This document shows positions 39,779 to 48,310 of a stretch of 64,000 bases of DNA, piece by piece (positions within the stretch are counted from its first letter, which is position 1; each line of letters opens with the position of its first letter). The notes below the pieces were generated by a model, which saw only the letters and a program-made list of their open reading frames with translations, did no database searches and had not been told where the DNA came from. The translations under genes and the position numbers were made by a program. This DNA comes from Streptomyces smyrnaeus (GTDB taxonomy: Bacteria; Actinomycetota; Actinomycetes; Streptomycetales; Streptomycetaceae), in NCBI RefSeq assembly GCF_017676345.1, contig NZ_JAFFZM010000002.1, positions 124,001 to 188,000 on the forward strand, given 5' to 3'.

Positions 39779-40036
39779 ATGGAGCTCGATCCCGACCTCT
39801 GCCTGGAAGTTCCGGAGGGTTTCGACGATTCGGACGCCGAGACCGGGGTGCATCCCATCGCCAGGAAGCTCTTCCATGGGACAACCGCCGCGGAAGTCTT
39901 CAGGAAGGCCCATGAGTGGGTGGGGGAGCAAGACGTCTTCCTGGTGGACGTGTCCTGGGATTACCTGCACGACGAGGACGAGCCCTACTGGCTGACCATC
40001 TATTTCCGGTTCGAGCTGGATCCCGAAGACGCCTGA
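39779..40036 (+). CDS. small acidic hypothetical protein
   Basis: 85 residues from ATG 39779, with GGAAAG upstream. It is strongly acidic (MELDPDLCLEVPEGFDDSDAE... ending FRFELDPEDA) and has aromatic strands (VFLVDVSWDYL, YWLTIYFRF). The composition and strand pattern suggest a compact soluble protein. No family is recognised. It stands alone, 227 bp after the response regulator and convergent with the hydrolase gene. Confidence 0.6.
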   Translation: MELDPDLCLEVPEGFDDSDAETGVHPIARKLFHGTTAAEVFRKAHEWVGEQDVFLVDVSWDYLHDEDEPYWLTIYFRFELDPEDA

Positions 40037-40091
40037 CACCACACCATCAGCCGGACCCGCGGCGGACCGACGGCGAAGGTCCACCTCCGGT

Positions 40092-41015
40092 TCAGCGCGT
40101 GGTGGCCTGCGCGGCGACGCGCTGAACGGCCTTGACGGCGACATCGGGCTGATCGACGTAGATGTAGTGCCCGCTCTTCTCGGCGACGCTCAGCCGGCTG
40201 TTGCCGGAGAGCTTGAGCCACTCGCGCTGGCCCTGGGTCCAGGACCGCTCCAGGGCCGGCCCGTACTCGGGGACGGCCGCGAGGTACGGCTTCCCATGCT
40301 TGACCACCGCGACCGGGATGTCCCCGGCGGCGCGGACCTCCCCGTCAGGTATCCGCAGCTGCTCCGGGTTCTTGCCCTTGAAGATCGCGAGGGACTGCGC
40401 GCGCAGTTTCGCTGCTTCGCCGGTGGCGGAGGCGGGAATGGCGTGGGTGACATCGGCGGTGTTCGTCGGCGAGGTGGCGTCCAGCAGGGCCAGTCCCTTG
40501 ACCTTGTCCTGGTGGTCGGGTGCGTAGCGGGCGGCGATGATGCCACCCAGGGAGTGGCCCGCCAGGACGACCGGGCGGTCACCGGCGACCTGGTGGAGCA
40601 CGCCGGTGAGGATCTTCCCGGTGCTCTTGAAGGTCTGCGGACCCGACGGCTTGTCGCTGGCCCCCTGGCCGAGCCGGTCGTAGGAACAGACGCGGTCCTT
40701 CTTGCTCAAGGTCTTCTGGAGACCGGCCATCTTCTTGAGATCGTCGCCGCCTCCGGACAGCAGGACGATGACGGGCCTGTCGTCGGCCGGCGTACCCGAG
40801 CAGGACACGTTCACCGAGTGGCCGGCCACCGTGATCTTCTCCGTCCCGGTCAGCAGCTTTCCCTCGGCGTCGGCGGCTTTCCTCTCCGCGGAGGAGCTTT
40901 CGGAGGGCTTGGCGTCCGCATTCGACGAGTCGTCGCAACCGACGAGTGCGATACCGCCCACAGAGCAGCAGAGCGCGATCACAGCGGGAGCCTTGAGGGT
41001 GGTGAGGCGGGTCAT
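40092..41015 (-). CDS. alpha/beta hydrolase lipoprotein
   Basis: 307 residues from ATG 41015 with AGGAG upstream. The signal ends in lipobox ALVGC near Cys27. The hydrolase core shows VIVLLSGGGDD (oxyanion region), CSYDRLGQGASD, the nucleophile elbow GHSLGG, an acid in LLDATSP and a C-terminal His in EKSGHYIYVDQP. It should be an outer-face esterase or lipase-like enzyme anchored to the membrane. The substrate is unknown. An unusual Ser/Ala/Lys-rich spacer follows the lipid cysteine. Confidence 0.88.
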   Translation of the reverse strand: MTRLTTLKAPAVIALCCSVGGIALVGCDDSSNADAKPSESSSAERKAADAEGKLLTGTEKITVAGHSVNVSCSGTPADDRPVIVLLSGGGDDLKKMAGLQKTLSKKDRVCSYDRLGQGASDKPSGPQTFKSTGKILTGVLHQVAGDRPVVLAGHSLGGIIAARYAPDHQDKVKGLALLDATSPTNTADVTHAIPASATGEAAKLRAQSLAIFKGKNPEQLRIPDGEVRAAGDIPVAVVKHGKPYLAAVPEYGPALERSWTQGQREWLKLSGNSRLSVAEKSGHYIYVDQPDVAVKAVQRVAAQATTR

Positions 41016-41395
41016 GGTGTCTCCTGGCACAAGGAATTACTGGGAATCGACGTGAAGACAGCCGCATCACGCAGTGGCGCACCTGCGGCGAGCAGCAGTG
41101 GACGCCGCACCGCACCAGACGCCGCCCGCGGCGCCATGAGGCGTCGTCACCGGTGGGTTCGAGCGGCTGCGGCTGCACAGCACGCTATGGACTCGGCGGC
41201 CCGAAATCGTCACCACGCGGTGGACACTTATGCGTAGCTCTCACGGGGGACAGAGCCTGGTTCCGGGCGAACTGTGTGTGGACGGTGTTGCGGTTCCTGT
41301 GCTCCGACAGCCGGGTCATCAGCTCCAGCGGTGTGAACGGGGCGACCGGGGCCACGAGCCCGTGCTCCGTGCGGTCCCACGCCACCTCGTCCCTT
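41016..41395. other. intergenic gap without recognised gene
   Basis: 380 bp between the hydrolase start and the end of the NB-ARC gene. Hydrolase promoter elements should lie near 41020-41100. A short minus-strand frame across 41185-41400 reads PFTPLELMTRLSEHRNRNTV, but it has no start of its own and no convincing homology. Confidence 0.5.
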
Positions 41396-43486
41396 TCATG
41401 GGGGCTCTTCCAGGGGCGGGTCCGGGTCCGGGTCGGTGACCCAGGCCAGTGCCTGGTCGCGGTCGGCGTGCAGCGCCTTGTGGAAGAGCGCCTCGTACCC
41501 GGCGTCGCCGAGCCGGGCCCGGGCAGCCGCCTGGCCCTCCTCGCGCAGCGGGGCCATTTCGGGGGTGCCGCGCTGCGGGTGCCCCACCATCTGCCAGTGC
41601 TGGGCGCCGGCGCCGTACGCGAGGGCGGCACGTTCCGGCTCGCCCTGCAGGGCCCAGGCCGTGGCCAGCAGCTCCAGCCCCAGCGCGATGCCCATGCGGT
41701 CGCGGATGCGCTGCTTGGCGCGGAGCATGTCCCGTGCGTGCGCACCGGCCGCGCAGACGCGGTTCTCCAACAGCGCGATCAGCGCCAGCTGGTAGTCGGT
41801 GTAGGAGCGGGTCCACAGTTCCCCGAGCCGCACGCACTCCTGGCGCAGCACTTCCGCGTCGCGGCGGGCCTCCTTGAGCCGGCCGGCGGCGGTGAGCGCG
41901 CAGACCCGCAGCAGCCGGCACAGGGTGCTGCCGAAGGTGGGCTCCTGACAGGTGCCGGCGTCGCGCAGTGCCGTCTCCGCCGCCGCCAGGGCCGCAAGTG
42001 GGCGGCCGAACAGCAGCGCGGTGAGACCCTCCAGGTGGGCGGCCTGGAACAGCCGCTCCTTGTCCCCCGCCGCGATGGCCGACCGCCTGGTCAGCTCGGC
42101 GAACGTACGGCCCGCTTCCTGGTCCCCCTGCAGCAGCCGGGCCAGCCCCAGTGACCAGATGCCCTGCGCCCGCGCCTCGCTCGACCCGTCGGTGCAGTCC
42201 AGCGCCAGCTCCAGGTAGTGGTGGGTCTCGTACAGGTGGCCGCAGCACACCCAGAAGAACGCCACGTTCCCGGCCAGCTCCAGGGCTGCCGCCGGGTCGG
42301 AGTCCAGCAGGAACCGCAGCGCCTCCCGCACATCGTGGTAGAGCTGCTCCAGCCGCCCGTACCACCACTGCTGGCGCGCTCCGAGCCACTCGGTGCGGGC
42401 CATCCGGGACAGCTCCAGGACCGCGGCGGCGTGCCGGGCGGCGAGGTGCTCGGTCTCGCCCAGTTCCCGCAGCCACATCCGGCCGTACTCGCGGATGGTG
42501 TCCAGCAGCCGGAAGCGGTCGCCCTCGGCCATGACGACCGACTTGTGCACCAGTGCGGCCAGGCAGGTGCGCAGCTCCCTGGGGTTCAGCGGCCCGCCGG
42601 TGCAGACCTGTTCGGCGAGGTCGGCGTCGAAGCTCGCGGGGAAGACGGTCAGCCGGGCCCACAGCAGCCGCTCGGTGGGCCGGCACAGCTCGTGGCTCCA
42701 GCCCACCGCTGTCCGCAGGGCGCTGTGCCGTGCGGGTCGCCGGGGGCTGTCGCAGGGGCGGGGGTGTCCAGGGGCGTCGGGCAGATCGAGCCCGGAGCGG
42801 ATGCGGTCGGCCGTCTCGGCGAGCGTGTGATGGCGCAATTGCGCCGCGGCCAGTTCCAGGGCGAGCGGCACCCCGTCCAGCCGGGCGCACAGTCGCGCCG
42901 CCAGCCGTCGGTCACGGGCCTCGCGCACGGGTCTGCCGACGCTTTCGGCGCGCTGCCGGAAGAGGGTCACGGCCTCGGTGGCGGGGGCGAGCGGCGGTAC
43001 GGGCAGTACGGTCTCGCGGACCGCGCCCAGTGGCTCCCGGCTGGTGGTCAGCACCGTCAGGTTCGGGCAGGCGGTGAGCAACTCGCCGATCAGATGGCGG
43101 CAGTACGGCACCAGGTGTTCGCACGAGTCGAGTACGAGGAGCACCGAGCGGTCGGCCACCCAGCCGCACAGCGCGTCCAGCGGTATGCGGGGGGTGTGGT
43201 CGGAGAGGCCGAGGGCGTCGGCCACCGTGGCGGCGAGCAGATCGTCGCCACGCAGCGGCCACAGGTCGGCCCAGTAGATGTTGGTGTACTCCTGGCGCGG
43301 GCTCGCTGCCTGGGTGTGCAGGGCGTGCAGGGCGAGCCGGGACTTCCCGACTCCGGCTCCGCCCACCAGGGTCACCAGCCGCTGTTTCCCGAGTGCTCCG
43401 GTCAGCTGAGCCAGCTCGGGCGCCCTGCCGACGAAGGAGGTTGTTTCCTCAGGGATGTTCTGCTGCTGCACAGGTCCAGTCTTCAC
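41396..43486 (-). CDS. NB-ARC/AAA ATPase with TPR-like region, lacking an output domain
   Basis: 696 residues. It begins almost at the ATPase: SFVGRAPELAQL, Walker A LVGGAGVGKSRLALH, Walker B SVLLVLDSCEHLV, then TTSREPL and GVPLALELAAAQL. After a winged-helix-like section (ERLLWARLTVFPASFDADLAEQV), residues 400-690 are helical repeats. AfsR/LuxR-type relatives end in a LuxR HTH or start with a SARP DNA-binding domain; here both are missing, the end being a short acidic tail DPDPDPPLEEPP. It may work by protein contact, or be a truncated regulator. Confidence 0.85.
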   Translation of the reverse strand: MKTGPVQQQNIPEETTSFVGRAPELAQLTGALGKQRLVTLVGGAGVGKSRLALHALHTQAASPRQEYTNIYWADLWPLRGDDLLAATVADALGLSDHTPRIPLDALCGWVADRSVLLVLDSCEHLVPYCRHLIGELLTACPNLTVLTTSREPLGAVRETVLPVPPLAPATEAVTLFRQRAESVGRPVREARDRRLAARLCARLDGVPLALELAAAQLRHHTLAETADRIRSGLDLPDAPGHPRPCDSPRRPARHSALRTAVGWSHELCRPTERLLWARLTVFPASFDADLAEQVCTGGPLNPRELRTCLAALVHKSVVMAEGDRFRLLDTIREYGRMWLRELGETEHLAARHAAAVLELSRMARTEWLGARQQWWYGRLEQLYHDVREALRFLLDSDPAAALELAGNVAFFWVCCGHLYETHHYLELALDCTDGSSEARAQGIWSLGLARLLQGDQEAGRTFAELTRRSAIAAGDKERLFQAAHLEGLTALLFGRPLAALAAAETALRDAGTCQEPTFGSTLCRLLRVCALTAAGRLKEARRDAEVLRQECVRLGELWTRSYTDYQLALIALLENRVCAAGAHARDMLRAKQRIRDRMGIALGLELLATAWALQGEPERAALAYGAGAQHWQMVGHPQRGTPEMAPLREEGQAAARARLGDAGYEALFHKALHADRDQALAWVTDPDPDPPLEEPP

Positions 43487-43699
43487 GCCGGGCCGACCGG
43501 TAGTCGCCCACTTCGGGGTTTCTGCTGGATGAGGAGAACTCGTGAGAGTGAAGCGCCAACTCGCAAGCTGAATTAGGGTTTTACACTCGTTCGAGTGACG
43601 ATGCAGGGGTGGCGCAGCGCCACCCCCAGAGGCCCTGCCTATGCTTACGGGCCGATTTCCCGGACTCCTACGGTCACAAGGTCATACGTGAGGGCACCG

Positions 43700-44281
43700 A
43701 TGGCACCGCACCCGGACGAGAGCGGCCGCAGGCTGTCCTCCACCGAACGAGAGGAGCCCTGCGTCACCGCTGACGAGCCCAGGACCGGGCACGAGCCCTC
43801 GCTCGGGGGCGTGCCCTCGGGCGGAGACGCGCCCTTGTGCGGGGACGAGGCGTGGGCGGCCGGGGACGAGGTGTGGGACGGGGAGGAGGAAGAGGGCCCC
43901 GCGGGCACGGTGCTGACCCGCACGGAGCACGGCCGTACCGTGGTCGAACTGCAGGGCGAGATCGACCTCGCGGTGGTGCTGGACACCACACCCCAGCTGT
44001 ACGCCCTGACCACGGCCCCCGCCCCGCAGCTCGTCGCCGACCTGCGGCCCGTCACCTTCATCGACTGCAGCGGCCTGGCCCTCCTCGTGGACATCCGCTC
44101 CCGGGTGCTGGCCAGCGGCGGAAGTTTCACGATGGTGTGCGCCGACCCGCGGGTGCTGCGGCTGCTGCGGATCACAGGGCTGGACGACGTACTGACTCCG
44201 GTGCCGTCACCGGACGGCCCGCGGCAGGCGGCGGACGGCGCGGCGGACGGCGAGGCCACGGTCAGGGGGCGGGAGAGCTGA
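43700..44281 (+). CDS. STAS-domain anti-sigma factor antagonist
   Basis: 193 residues from ATG 43700 (GTG 43688 also possible). The first 75 residues are Gly/Glu/Asp-rich and disordered, an unusual extension for this family. The STAS domain follows: VVELQGEIDLAVVLDTTPQLYAL, then VTFIDCSGLALLVDIRSRV with the phosphorylatable Ser in DCSG, and GGSFTMVCADPRVLRLLRITGLDDVL. It should bind an anti-sigma kinase in a SigB/SigF-like switch; no partner gene is near. It is divergent from the NB-ARC gene. Confidence 0.87.
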   Translation: MAPHPDESGRRLSSTEREEPCVTADEPRTGHEPSLGGVPSGGDAPLCGDEAWAAGDEVWDGEEEEGPAGTVLTRTEHGRTVVELQGEIDLAVVLDTTPQLYALTTAPAPQLVADLRPVTFIDCSGLALLVDIRSRVLASGGSFTMVCADPRVLRLLRITGLDDVLTPVPSPDGPRQAADGAADGEATVRGRES

Positions 44282-44296
44282 GTCTCCCGCCCCCTG
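44263..44296. terminator. bidirectional terminator between STAS and DUF5324 genes
   Basis: Perfect 14-bp stem CAGGGGGCGGGAGA / TCTCCCGCCCCCTG with a 6-base loop; the STAS stop codon is partly in the loop. Confidence 0.9.
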
Positions 44297-44330
44297 GCGT
44301 CACCGCTGCCGCCACCGCTCCGGGCGGCGG

Positions 44331-45071
44331 CTACTTCTTCTTGTCGCCGTCCTCGGACTCCGCGTCGTCCTGCTTGGCCTGGACCTCCGGGTCGAGCGCG
44401 GTGTCGTCGCCGCTCCGGGCGGGGGAGCCGTTCACGCTGGAGAGTGACGCCCGGTCGCCGACCTCCGTCGCGGCCGGCGGCTCGACCAGCCAGTCCGGGT
44501 TCGCCTGCCGGTCCCACCAGCGCCAGGCGAGATAGGCGCCGCCCGCCACGAGGCCGACCAGGCCCGCACGCCAGACGAACCGGCCGGTGCGGGAGCGCCT
44601 GCGGCGGCGCCGCGAGAGCTTCTCGATCTCCTCGACCGTCACCTGACCGCGCAGCGCGGCCACGGCGGCCGCCCCGCGCTGCGCCGCTTCCTCCCGGGCC
44701 GGGCCGGTGGCGGCACGGGCCTCCGTCACGGCGCTCTCGATGCGCGGCCCCGCGTAGGCCGCCGCCTGGCGGGCGGCCTTGCGGGTGCGCTCGGCGGCGC
44801 GGCCCGCCGCCACCTCGACCTCGGGAGGGAGGGCGTCACGAGCCTGCGCGACCCGGGGGCCGACGTAGTGTTCGTATCCTTCGCGGGCGGAGTGGCGGGC
44901 CTGCTCGGCGGCCTTGGAGACCTTCGGCCCGAGCCGCGCACTCGCCTCATGGGCGTAGCGCGCCGCGGTGTCCTTGGCTTGCCCCGCGTGGGGCTTCACC
45001 ACCTCCGCGGCGTGGCGCACGCTCTCCTTGGCCGTGCCGGTCGCAGCGCGCACGCTTTCCTTGGCGGTCAC
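44331..45071 (-). CDS. DUF5324 protein: amphipathic helix repeats, one membrane helix
   Basis: 246 residues from GTG 45071, chosen because GGAGGAGGAACC precedes it. Residues 1-150 are Ala/Glu/Lys/Arg helical repeats resembling LEA or apolipoprotein-like chains (TAKESVR repeated, AKDTAARYAHEASARLGPKV). A basic stretch (SRRRRRRSRTGRF) is followed by a membrane helix, then an acidic C-terminus ending DGDKKK. I take it as the Streptomyces DUF5324 family found before the cyclophilin gene. Function unknown. Confidence 0.8.
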   Translation of the reverse strand: MTAKESVRAATGTAKESVRHAAEVVKPHAGQAKDTAARYAHEASARLGPKVSKAAEQARHSAREGYEHYVGPRVAQARDALPPEVEVAAGRAAERTRKAARQAAAYAGPRIESAVTEARAATGPAREEAAQRGAAAVAALRGQVTVEEIEKLSRRRRRRSRTGRFVWRAGLVGLVAGGAYLAWRWWDRQANPDWLVEPPAATEVGDRASLSSVNGSPARSGDDTALDPEVQAKQDDAESEDGDKKK

Positions 45072-45273
45072 GGTTCCTCCTCCTCGGTGGCTCATGACTC
45101 AGGTCAGTCTCTCCGACAACGGAGGACAGGAAGTCGTTTTTCCACCTGTTTCGAAGATCATGCCTGCCTATGCTCTGCCCGGCATCCCCCGGTCGGGCAT
45201 CCGGGTCAGCCATTGCCGTCCAGCGTCCGTGGGAGGATCGGGGGAGTCAATGCAGACAGATGGAAGGTAGATC

Positions 45274-45801
45274 GTGGCTGAGCAACTCCACGCCACCCTG
45301 AAGACCAACCACGGCGACATCCGCGTTCAGCTCTTCCCGAACCACGCGCCGAAGACGGTCAAGAACTTCGTCGAGCTCGCCGAGGGCTCCCGCGAATGGA
45401 CGCACCCCGAGACGGGTGAGAAGACCACCGCCAAGCTCTACGACGGCACCGTCTTCCACCGGGTGATCAGTGGCTTCATGATCCAGGGCGGGGACCCGCT
45501 GGGCAACGGCACCGGTGGACCCGGATACGAGTTCGGCGACGAGATCCACCCCGAGCTGGCCTTCACCAAGCCGTACCTGCTGGCCATGGCCAACGCGGGG
45601 CCCGGCACCAACGGCTCGCAGTTCTTCATCACCGTCGGCGCGACGAACTGGCTGACGGGCAAGCACACCATCTTCGGCGAGGTCGCCGACAAGGCCGGCC
45701 AGGAGGTGGTCGACGCGATCAGCGGTACGCAGACCAACCCCCGCACCGACCGCCCGCTGCAGGACGTCGTGCTGGAGTCCGTCGTCATCGAGCGCCAGTA
45801 G
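45274..45801 (+). CDS. cyclophilin-type peptidyl-prolyl isomerase
   Basis: 175 residues from GTG 45274 (GGAAGG upstream). Motifs include PNHAPKTVKNFVELA, the active-site FHRVISGFMIQGGDP, and MANAGPGTNGSQFFITV with the conserved Gln and Phe. No signal peptide, so it is cytoplasmic. It corresponds to M. tuberculosis ppiA (Rv0009), which is in the same position in the origin-proximal block. Confidence 0.96.
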   Translation: MAEQLHATLKTNHGDIRVQLFPNHAPKTVKNFVELAEGSREWTHPETGEKTTAKLYDGTVFHRVISGFMIQGGDPLGNGTGGPGYEFGDEIHPELAFTKPYLLAMANAGPGTNGSQFFITVGATNWLTGKHTIFGEVADKAGQEVVDAISGTQTNPRTDRPLQDVVLESVVIERQ

Positions 45802-45842
45802 GACTCATCGAGCGGCAGCAGGCCCTCGTCGAGCGGCAGTGA
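45785..45842 (+). repeat. three partial tandem copies of the cyclophilin gene end
   Basis: TCATCGAGCGCCAG at the end of the gene is followed by TCATCGAGCGGCAG and then TCGTCGAGCGGCAG, spaced about 21-24 bp. Likely slippage repeats with no clear function. Confidence 0.6.
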
Positions 45843-45864
45843 GCCGATCGGCGGGGAACCGCAC

Positions 45865-45897
45865 GCCCCACCCGTCCGTATTCAGGGCGGGTGGGGC
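45865..45897 (+). terminator. cyclophilin gene terminator
   Basis: GCCCCACCCG / CGGGTGGGGC, perfect 10-bp stem with a 13-base loop. Confidence 0.85.
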
Positions 45898-45927
45898 GGG
45901 TGCGTACGGGACACTGGAGGGGTGAGC

Positions 45928-46821
45928 GTGGAGCAGGAGGGACAACCCGGGGGCGGGGCCGAAGGGCGGGCGCCGAGACATTGCTACCGGCATCCCGACC
46001 GGGAGACCGGCATCTCGTGCACGCGGTGCGAGCGACCCATCTGCCCGGAGTGCATGGTGACGGCCTCCGTCGGGTTCCAGTGCCCCGAGTGCGTCCGGTC
46101 GGGTTCGGGGACCGGACACCGTCCGGACGCGAATCGGCCCAGGACGGTAGCGGGCGGGCGTGTCACGGAGGATCCCCGGCTGGTCACCAAGGTGCTGCTG
46201 GGCCTCAACGTCGCCGTCTTCATCGCGGTGCTCTCGGTCGGCGACCGGTTGCTGGATCAGCTGCTGCTGTTCGGGCAGGCGGTGACCGAGCCGTACGGGC
46301 CGGTGGAGGGCGTCGCCGAGGGGCAGTGGTACCGGCTGCTGACCTCGATGTTCCTGCACCAGGAGTTCTGGCACATCGCGATGAACATGCTCGGCCTGTG
46401 GTTCCTGGGTCCGCCGCTGGAGGCGGCGCTGGGCCGGGTGCGCTTCCTGGGCCTGTATCTGCTCTCCGGGCTCGGCGGCGGTGCGCTCACCTTTCTCCTG
46501 GTGGCGCCGCAGCAGGCGTCGCTGGGCGCGTCCGGTGCGATCTTCGGCCTGTTCGGTGCGACGGCCGTGCTGATGCGGCGGCTGCGCTACGACATGCGGC
46601 CGATCCTCATCCTGCTGGCGATCAACCTGGTCTTCACCTTCACCTGGAAGAACATCGCCTGGGAGGCGCACGTCGGCGGCCTGGTCATGGGCGTGCTGCT
46701 GGCCTACGCGATGGTGCACGCGCCCCGCGAGAGGAGGGCGCTGGTGCAGTACGGCGCCTTCGGGCTGCTGCTGGCGGTCGTCGTGGTGCTGATCGTGGTG
46801 CGCACGATGCAACTCGGCTGA
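45928..46821 (+). CDS. rhomboid-family intramembrane serine protease with zinc-binding N-terminus
   Basis: About 297 residues from GTG 45928, since GGAGG at 45916-45920 fits it better than GTG 45922. The N-terminus has a B-box-like zinc site (HCYRHPDRETGISCTRCERPICPECM then FQCPECV). Six membrane segments follow, with the catalytic Ser in LGASGAIFGLFGA and a His in WEAHVGGLVMG. Rhomboids cut membrane proteins within the bilayer; the substrate is not known. Its place matches Rv0110-like actinobacterial rhomboids near ppiA-crgA in Streptomyces. Confidence 0.92.
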   Translation: MEQEGQPGGGAEGRAPRHCYRHPDRETGISCTRCERPICPECMVTASVGFQCPECVRSGSGTGHRPDANRPRTVAGGRVTEDPRLVTKVLLGLNVAVFIAVLSVGDRLLDQLLLFGQAVTEPYGPVEGVAEGQWYRLLTSMFLHQEFWHIAMNMLGLWFLGPPLEAALGRVRFLGLYLLSGLGGGALTFLLVAPQQASLGASGAIFGLFGATAVLMRRLRYDMRPILILLAINLVFTFTWKNIAWEAHVGGLVMGVLLAYAMVHAPRERRALVQYGAFGLLLAVVVVLIVVRTMQLG

Positions 46822-46910
46822 GCGGCGCACGATGCAGCTCGGCCGAGCTGGCTCCGGCTGCGCCTGAGGCGTGCCCCGGTGCGGACCGCTGCGGCTCGGC
46901 CGAGGGCGTT

Positions 46911-46937
46911 CGCAGCCCGGTGGACAACCGGGCTGCG
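46911..46937. repeat. inverted repeat with a DnaA box in the loop
   Basis: CGCAGCCCGG / CCGGGCTGCG, perfect 10-bp arms; the loop TGGACAA completes the DnaA box GGTGGACAA (46919-46927, one mismatch). Confidence 0.8.
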
Positions 46938-46940
46938 AGT

Positions 46941-46965
46941 CCCCTTTCCGGTGCTCGGAAAGGGG
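46941..46965. terminator. hairpin between convergent rhomboid and crgA genes
   Basis: CCCCTTTCCG-GTGCT-CGGAAAGGGG, a perfect 10-bp stem; probably a bidirectional terminator. Confidence 0.8.
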
Positions 46966-46977
46966 CCCGGACCCGGG

Positions 46978-47178
46978 TTGTCCACAGCGGGTACCGAATC
47001 TTGTGCATGGCGTGGCCCGTACGGGGCCACCTTCGCTCAGGTGTGCGTTTCCCTTGCGATTCCTCGGCCGACCAGGGCCGACCGCACCGGGCGTGCGGTC
47101 ACACCGGCGTCAACACCCCGAAAGTTATCCACAGATCTTGTGAGTTTTCCAAGGCTGTGGATCAGCCTGTGGATAACT
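46978..47178. promoter_or_regulatory. cluster of high-quality DnaA boxes outside oriC
   Basis: Exact TTGTCCACA at 46978-46986; exact TTATCCACA at 47125-47133; TGTGGATCA (one mismatch) near 47156-47164; exact TGTGGATAA at 47168-47176. The last and second form a perfect 12-bp inverted repeat (47123-47134 with 47167-47178). Together with 46919-46927 this gives five boxes in 260 bp, about 29 kb from oriC. Confidence 0.85.
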
Positions 47179-47179
47179 C

Positions 47180-47443
47180 TTATTTCCACTGGGTGGAGAC
47201 GACGAAGCCGGCTGCGATGAAGCCGAACCCGACCAGGATGTTCCAGTCACCCAGCGACTCGATGGGAAGCGAGGTGTCGGTGACGTAGAACACCACGATC
47301 CAGGCGAGGCCGATGCCGAACAGCGCCAGCATCAGGGGGGCGACCCAACGGCGGCCGCCGCCTCCACGCAGGTCGATGGTCGTGGCCTTCTTCTCCGGCG
47401 GGGGCGTGAAGTCCGCTTTCTTCCGGGTACGTGACTTCGGCAC
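47180..47443 (-). CDS. crgA: cell division (septation) inhibitor CrgA
   Basis: 87 residues from GTG 47443 with AGGAGA upstream. The N-terminus is basic ([19 protein letters not shown]) and two membrane helices follow ([42 protein letters not shown]). The small size and the DFTPPP and LGDWN motifs are typical of CrgA. In Streptomyces it delays FtsZ ring assembly during growth of aerial hyphae. Its 3' end lies 2 bp from the DnaA-box cluster. Confidence 0.95.
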   Translation of the reverse strand: MPKSRTRKKADFTPPPEKKATTIDLRGGGGRRWVAPLMLALFGIGLAWIVVFYVTDTSLPIESLGDWNILVGFGFIAAGFVVSTQWK

Positions 47444-47545
47444 GAGAGACTCTCCTGTCGATGCTCTGCTGACCGCCGTACGGCCCACGGGGACGGTGGT
47501 CCGTTAGCGTAGTGCTTTCCCAGGGCGGAGGGAGACAAGGGTACG

Positions 47546-48283
47546 GTGACCAGATCGTTGATCCGGCCTGCACGGCTGGCCGCCATAGGCGTCTTCGCCC
47601 TCGCAGGCCTCATCTTCTGGGTCAGTTTCAACACTGCGCAAGGGACGAACATCCGCAGCGACGGTTCCATGTTGCGGCTCTCCGACCTCATCCAGGAGCG
47701 CAGTAGACAGAACGCGGAGCTCGACAGCCAGGCCGCGGCCCTCCGCCGCCAGGTCGACAGGCTCGCCCGGCGCGACGACGGCAGCACCCGGGACCAGGAC
47801 CGCAAGCTCGGTGAGCTGGAGAAACTGGCGGGCCTCAAGAAGATCTCCGGCCAGGGGCTGAGCGTCACCCTCGACGACGCCCCCAGCAACGCCACCGCCA
47901 AGGTCCCCGGGTTGCCCGACCCCGAACCCAACGACCTGGTCATCCACCAGCAGGATCTGCAGGCCGTCGTCAACGCCCTCTGGCAGGGCGGGGCGAAGGG
48001 CATCAAGGTGATGGACCAGCGGCTGATCTCCACCAGCGCCGTGCGCTGCGTCGGCAACACCCTCATCCTGCAGGGCCGCGTCTACTCCCCGCCCTACAAG
48101 GTCAGCGCCGTCGGCGACCGGGAGCAGCTGCGCACCGCGCTCGACAAGGCCCCGGCCATCCGCAACTACCTCGAATACGTGGACGCCTACGGCCTCGGCT
48201 GGAAAGTCGAGGAGCACAAGGCACTGACTCTTCCCGGCTACTCGGGCACAGTGGATCTCCGGCAGGCCAAGCCCTTGGAGTGA
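47546..48283 (+). CDS. DUF881 membrane protein
   Basis: 245 residues from GTG 47546. One N-terminal membrane helix (residues 10-30), then a coiled coil (ERSRQNAELDSQAAALRRQVDRLA), and the DUF881 domain with GLSVTLDDAP, NDLVIHQQDLQAVVNALWQGGAKGIKVMDQR and GRVYSPPYKVSAVGD. The family is extracytoplasmic and common beside crgA (Rv0012). The function is unknown, though a link to division or sortase assembly fits its place. Confidence 0.93.
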   Translation: MTRSLIRPARLAAIGVFALAGLIFWVSFNTAQGTNIRSDGSMLRLSDLIQERSRQNAELDSQAAALRRQVDRLARRDDGSTRDQDRKLGELEKLAGLKKISGQGLSVTLDDAPSNATAKVPGLPDPEPNDLVIHQQDLQAVVNALWQGGAKGIKVMDQRLISTSAVRCVGNTLILQGRVYSPPYKVSAVGDREQLRTALDKAPAIRNYLEYVDAYGLGWKVEEHKALTLPGYSGTVDLRQAKPLE

Positions 48284-48310
48284 CCGTGACCGTGCGGGGA
48301 GTGGGACGGC

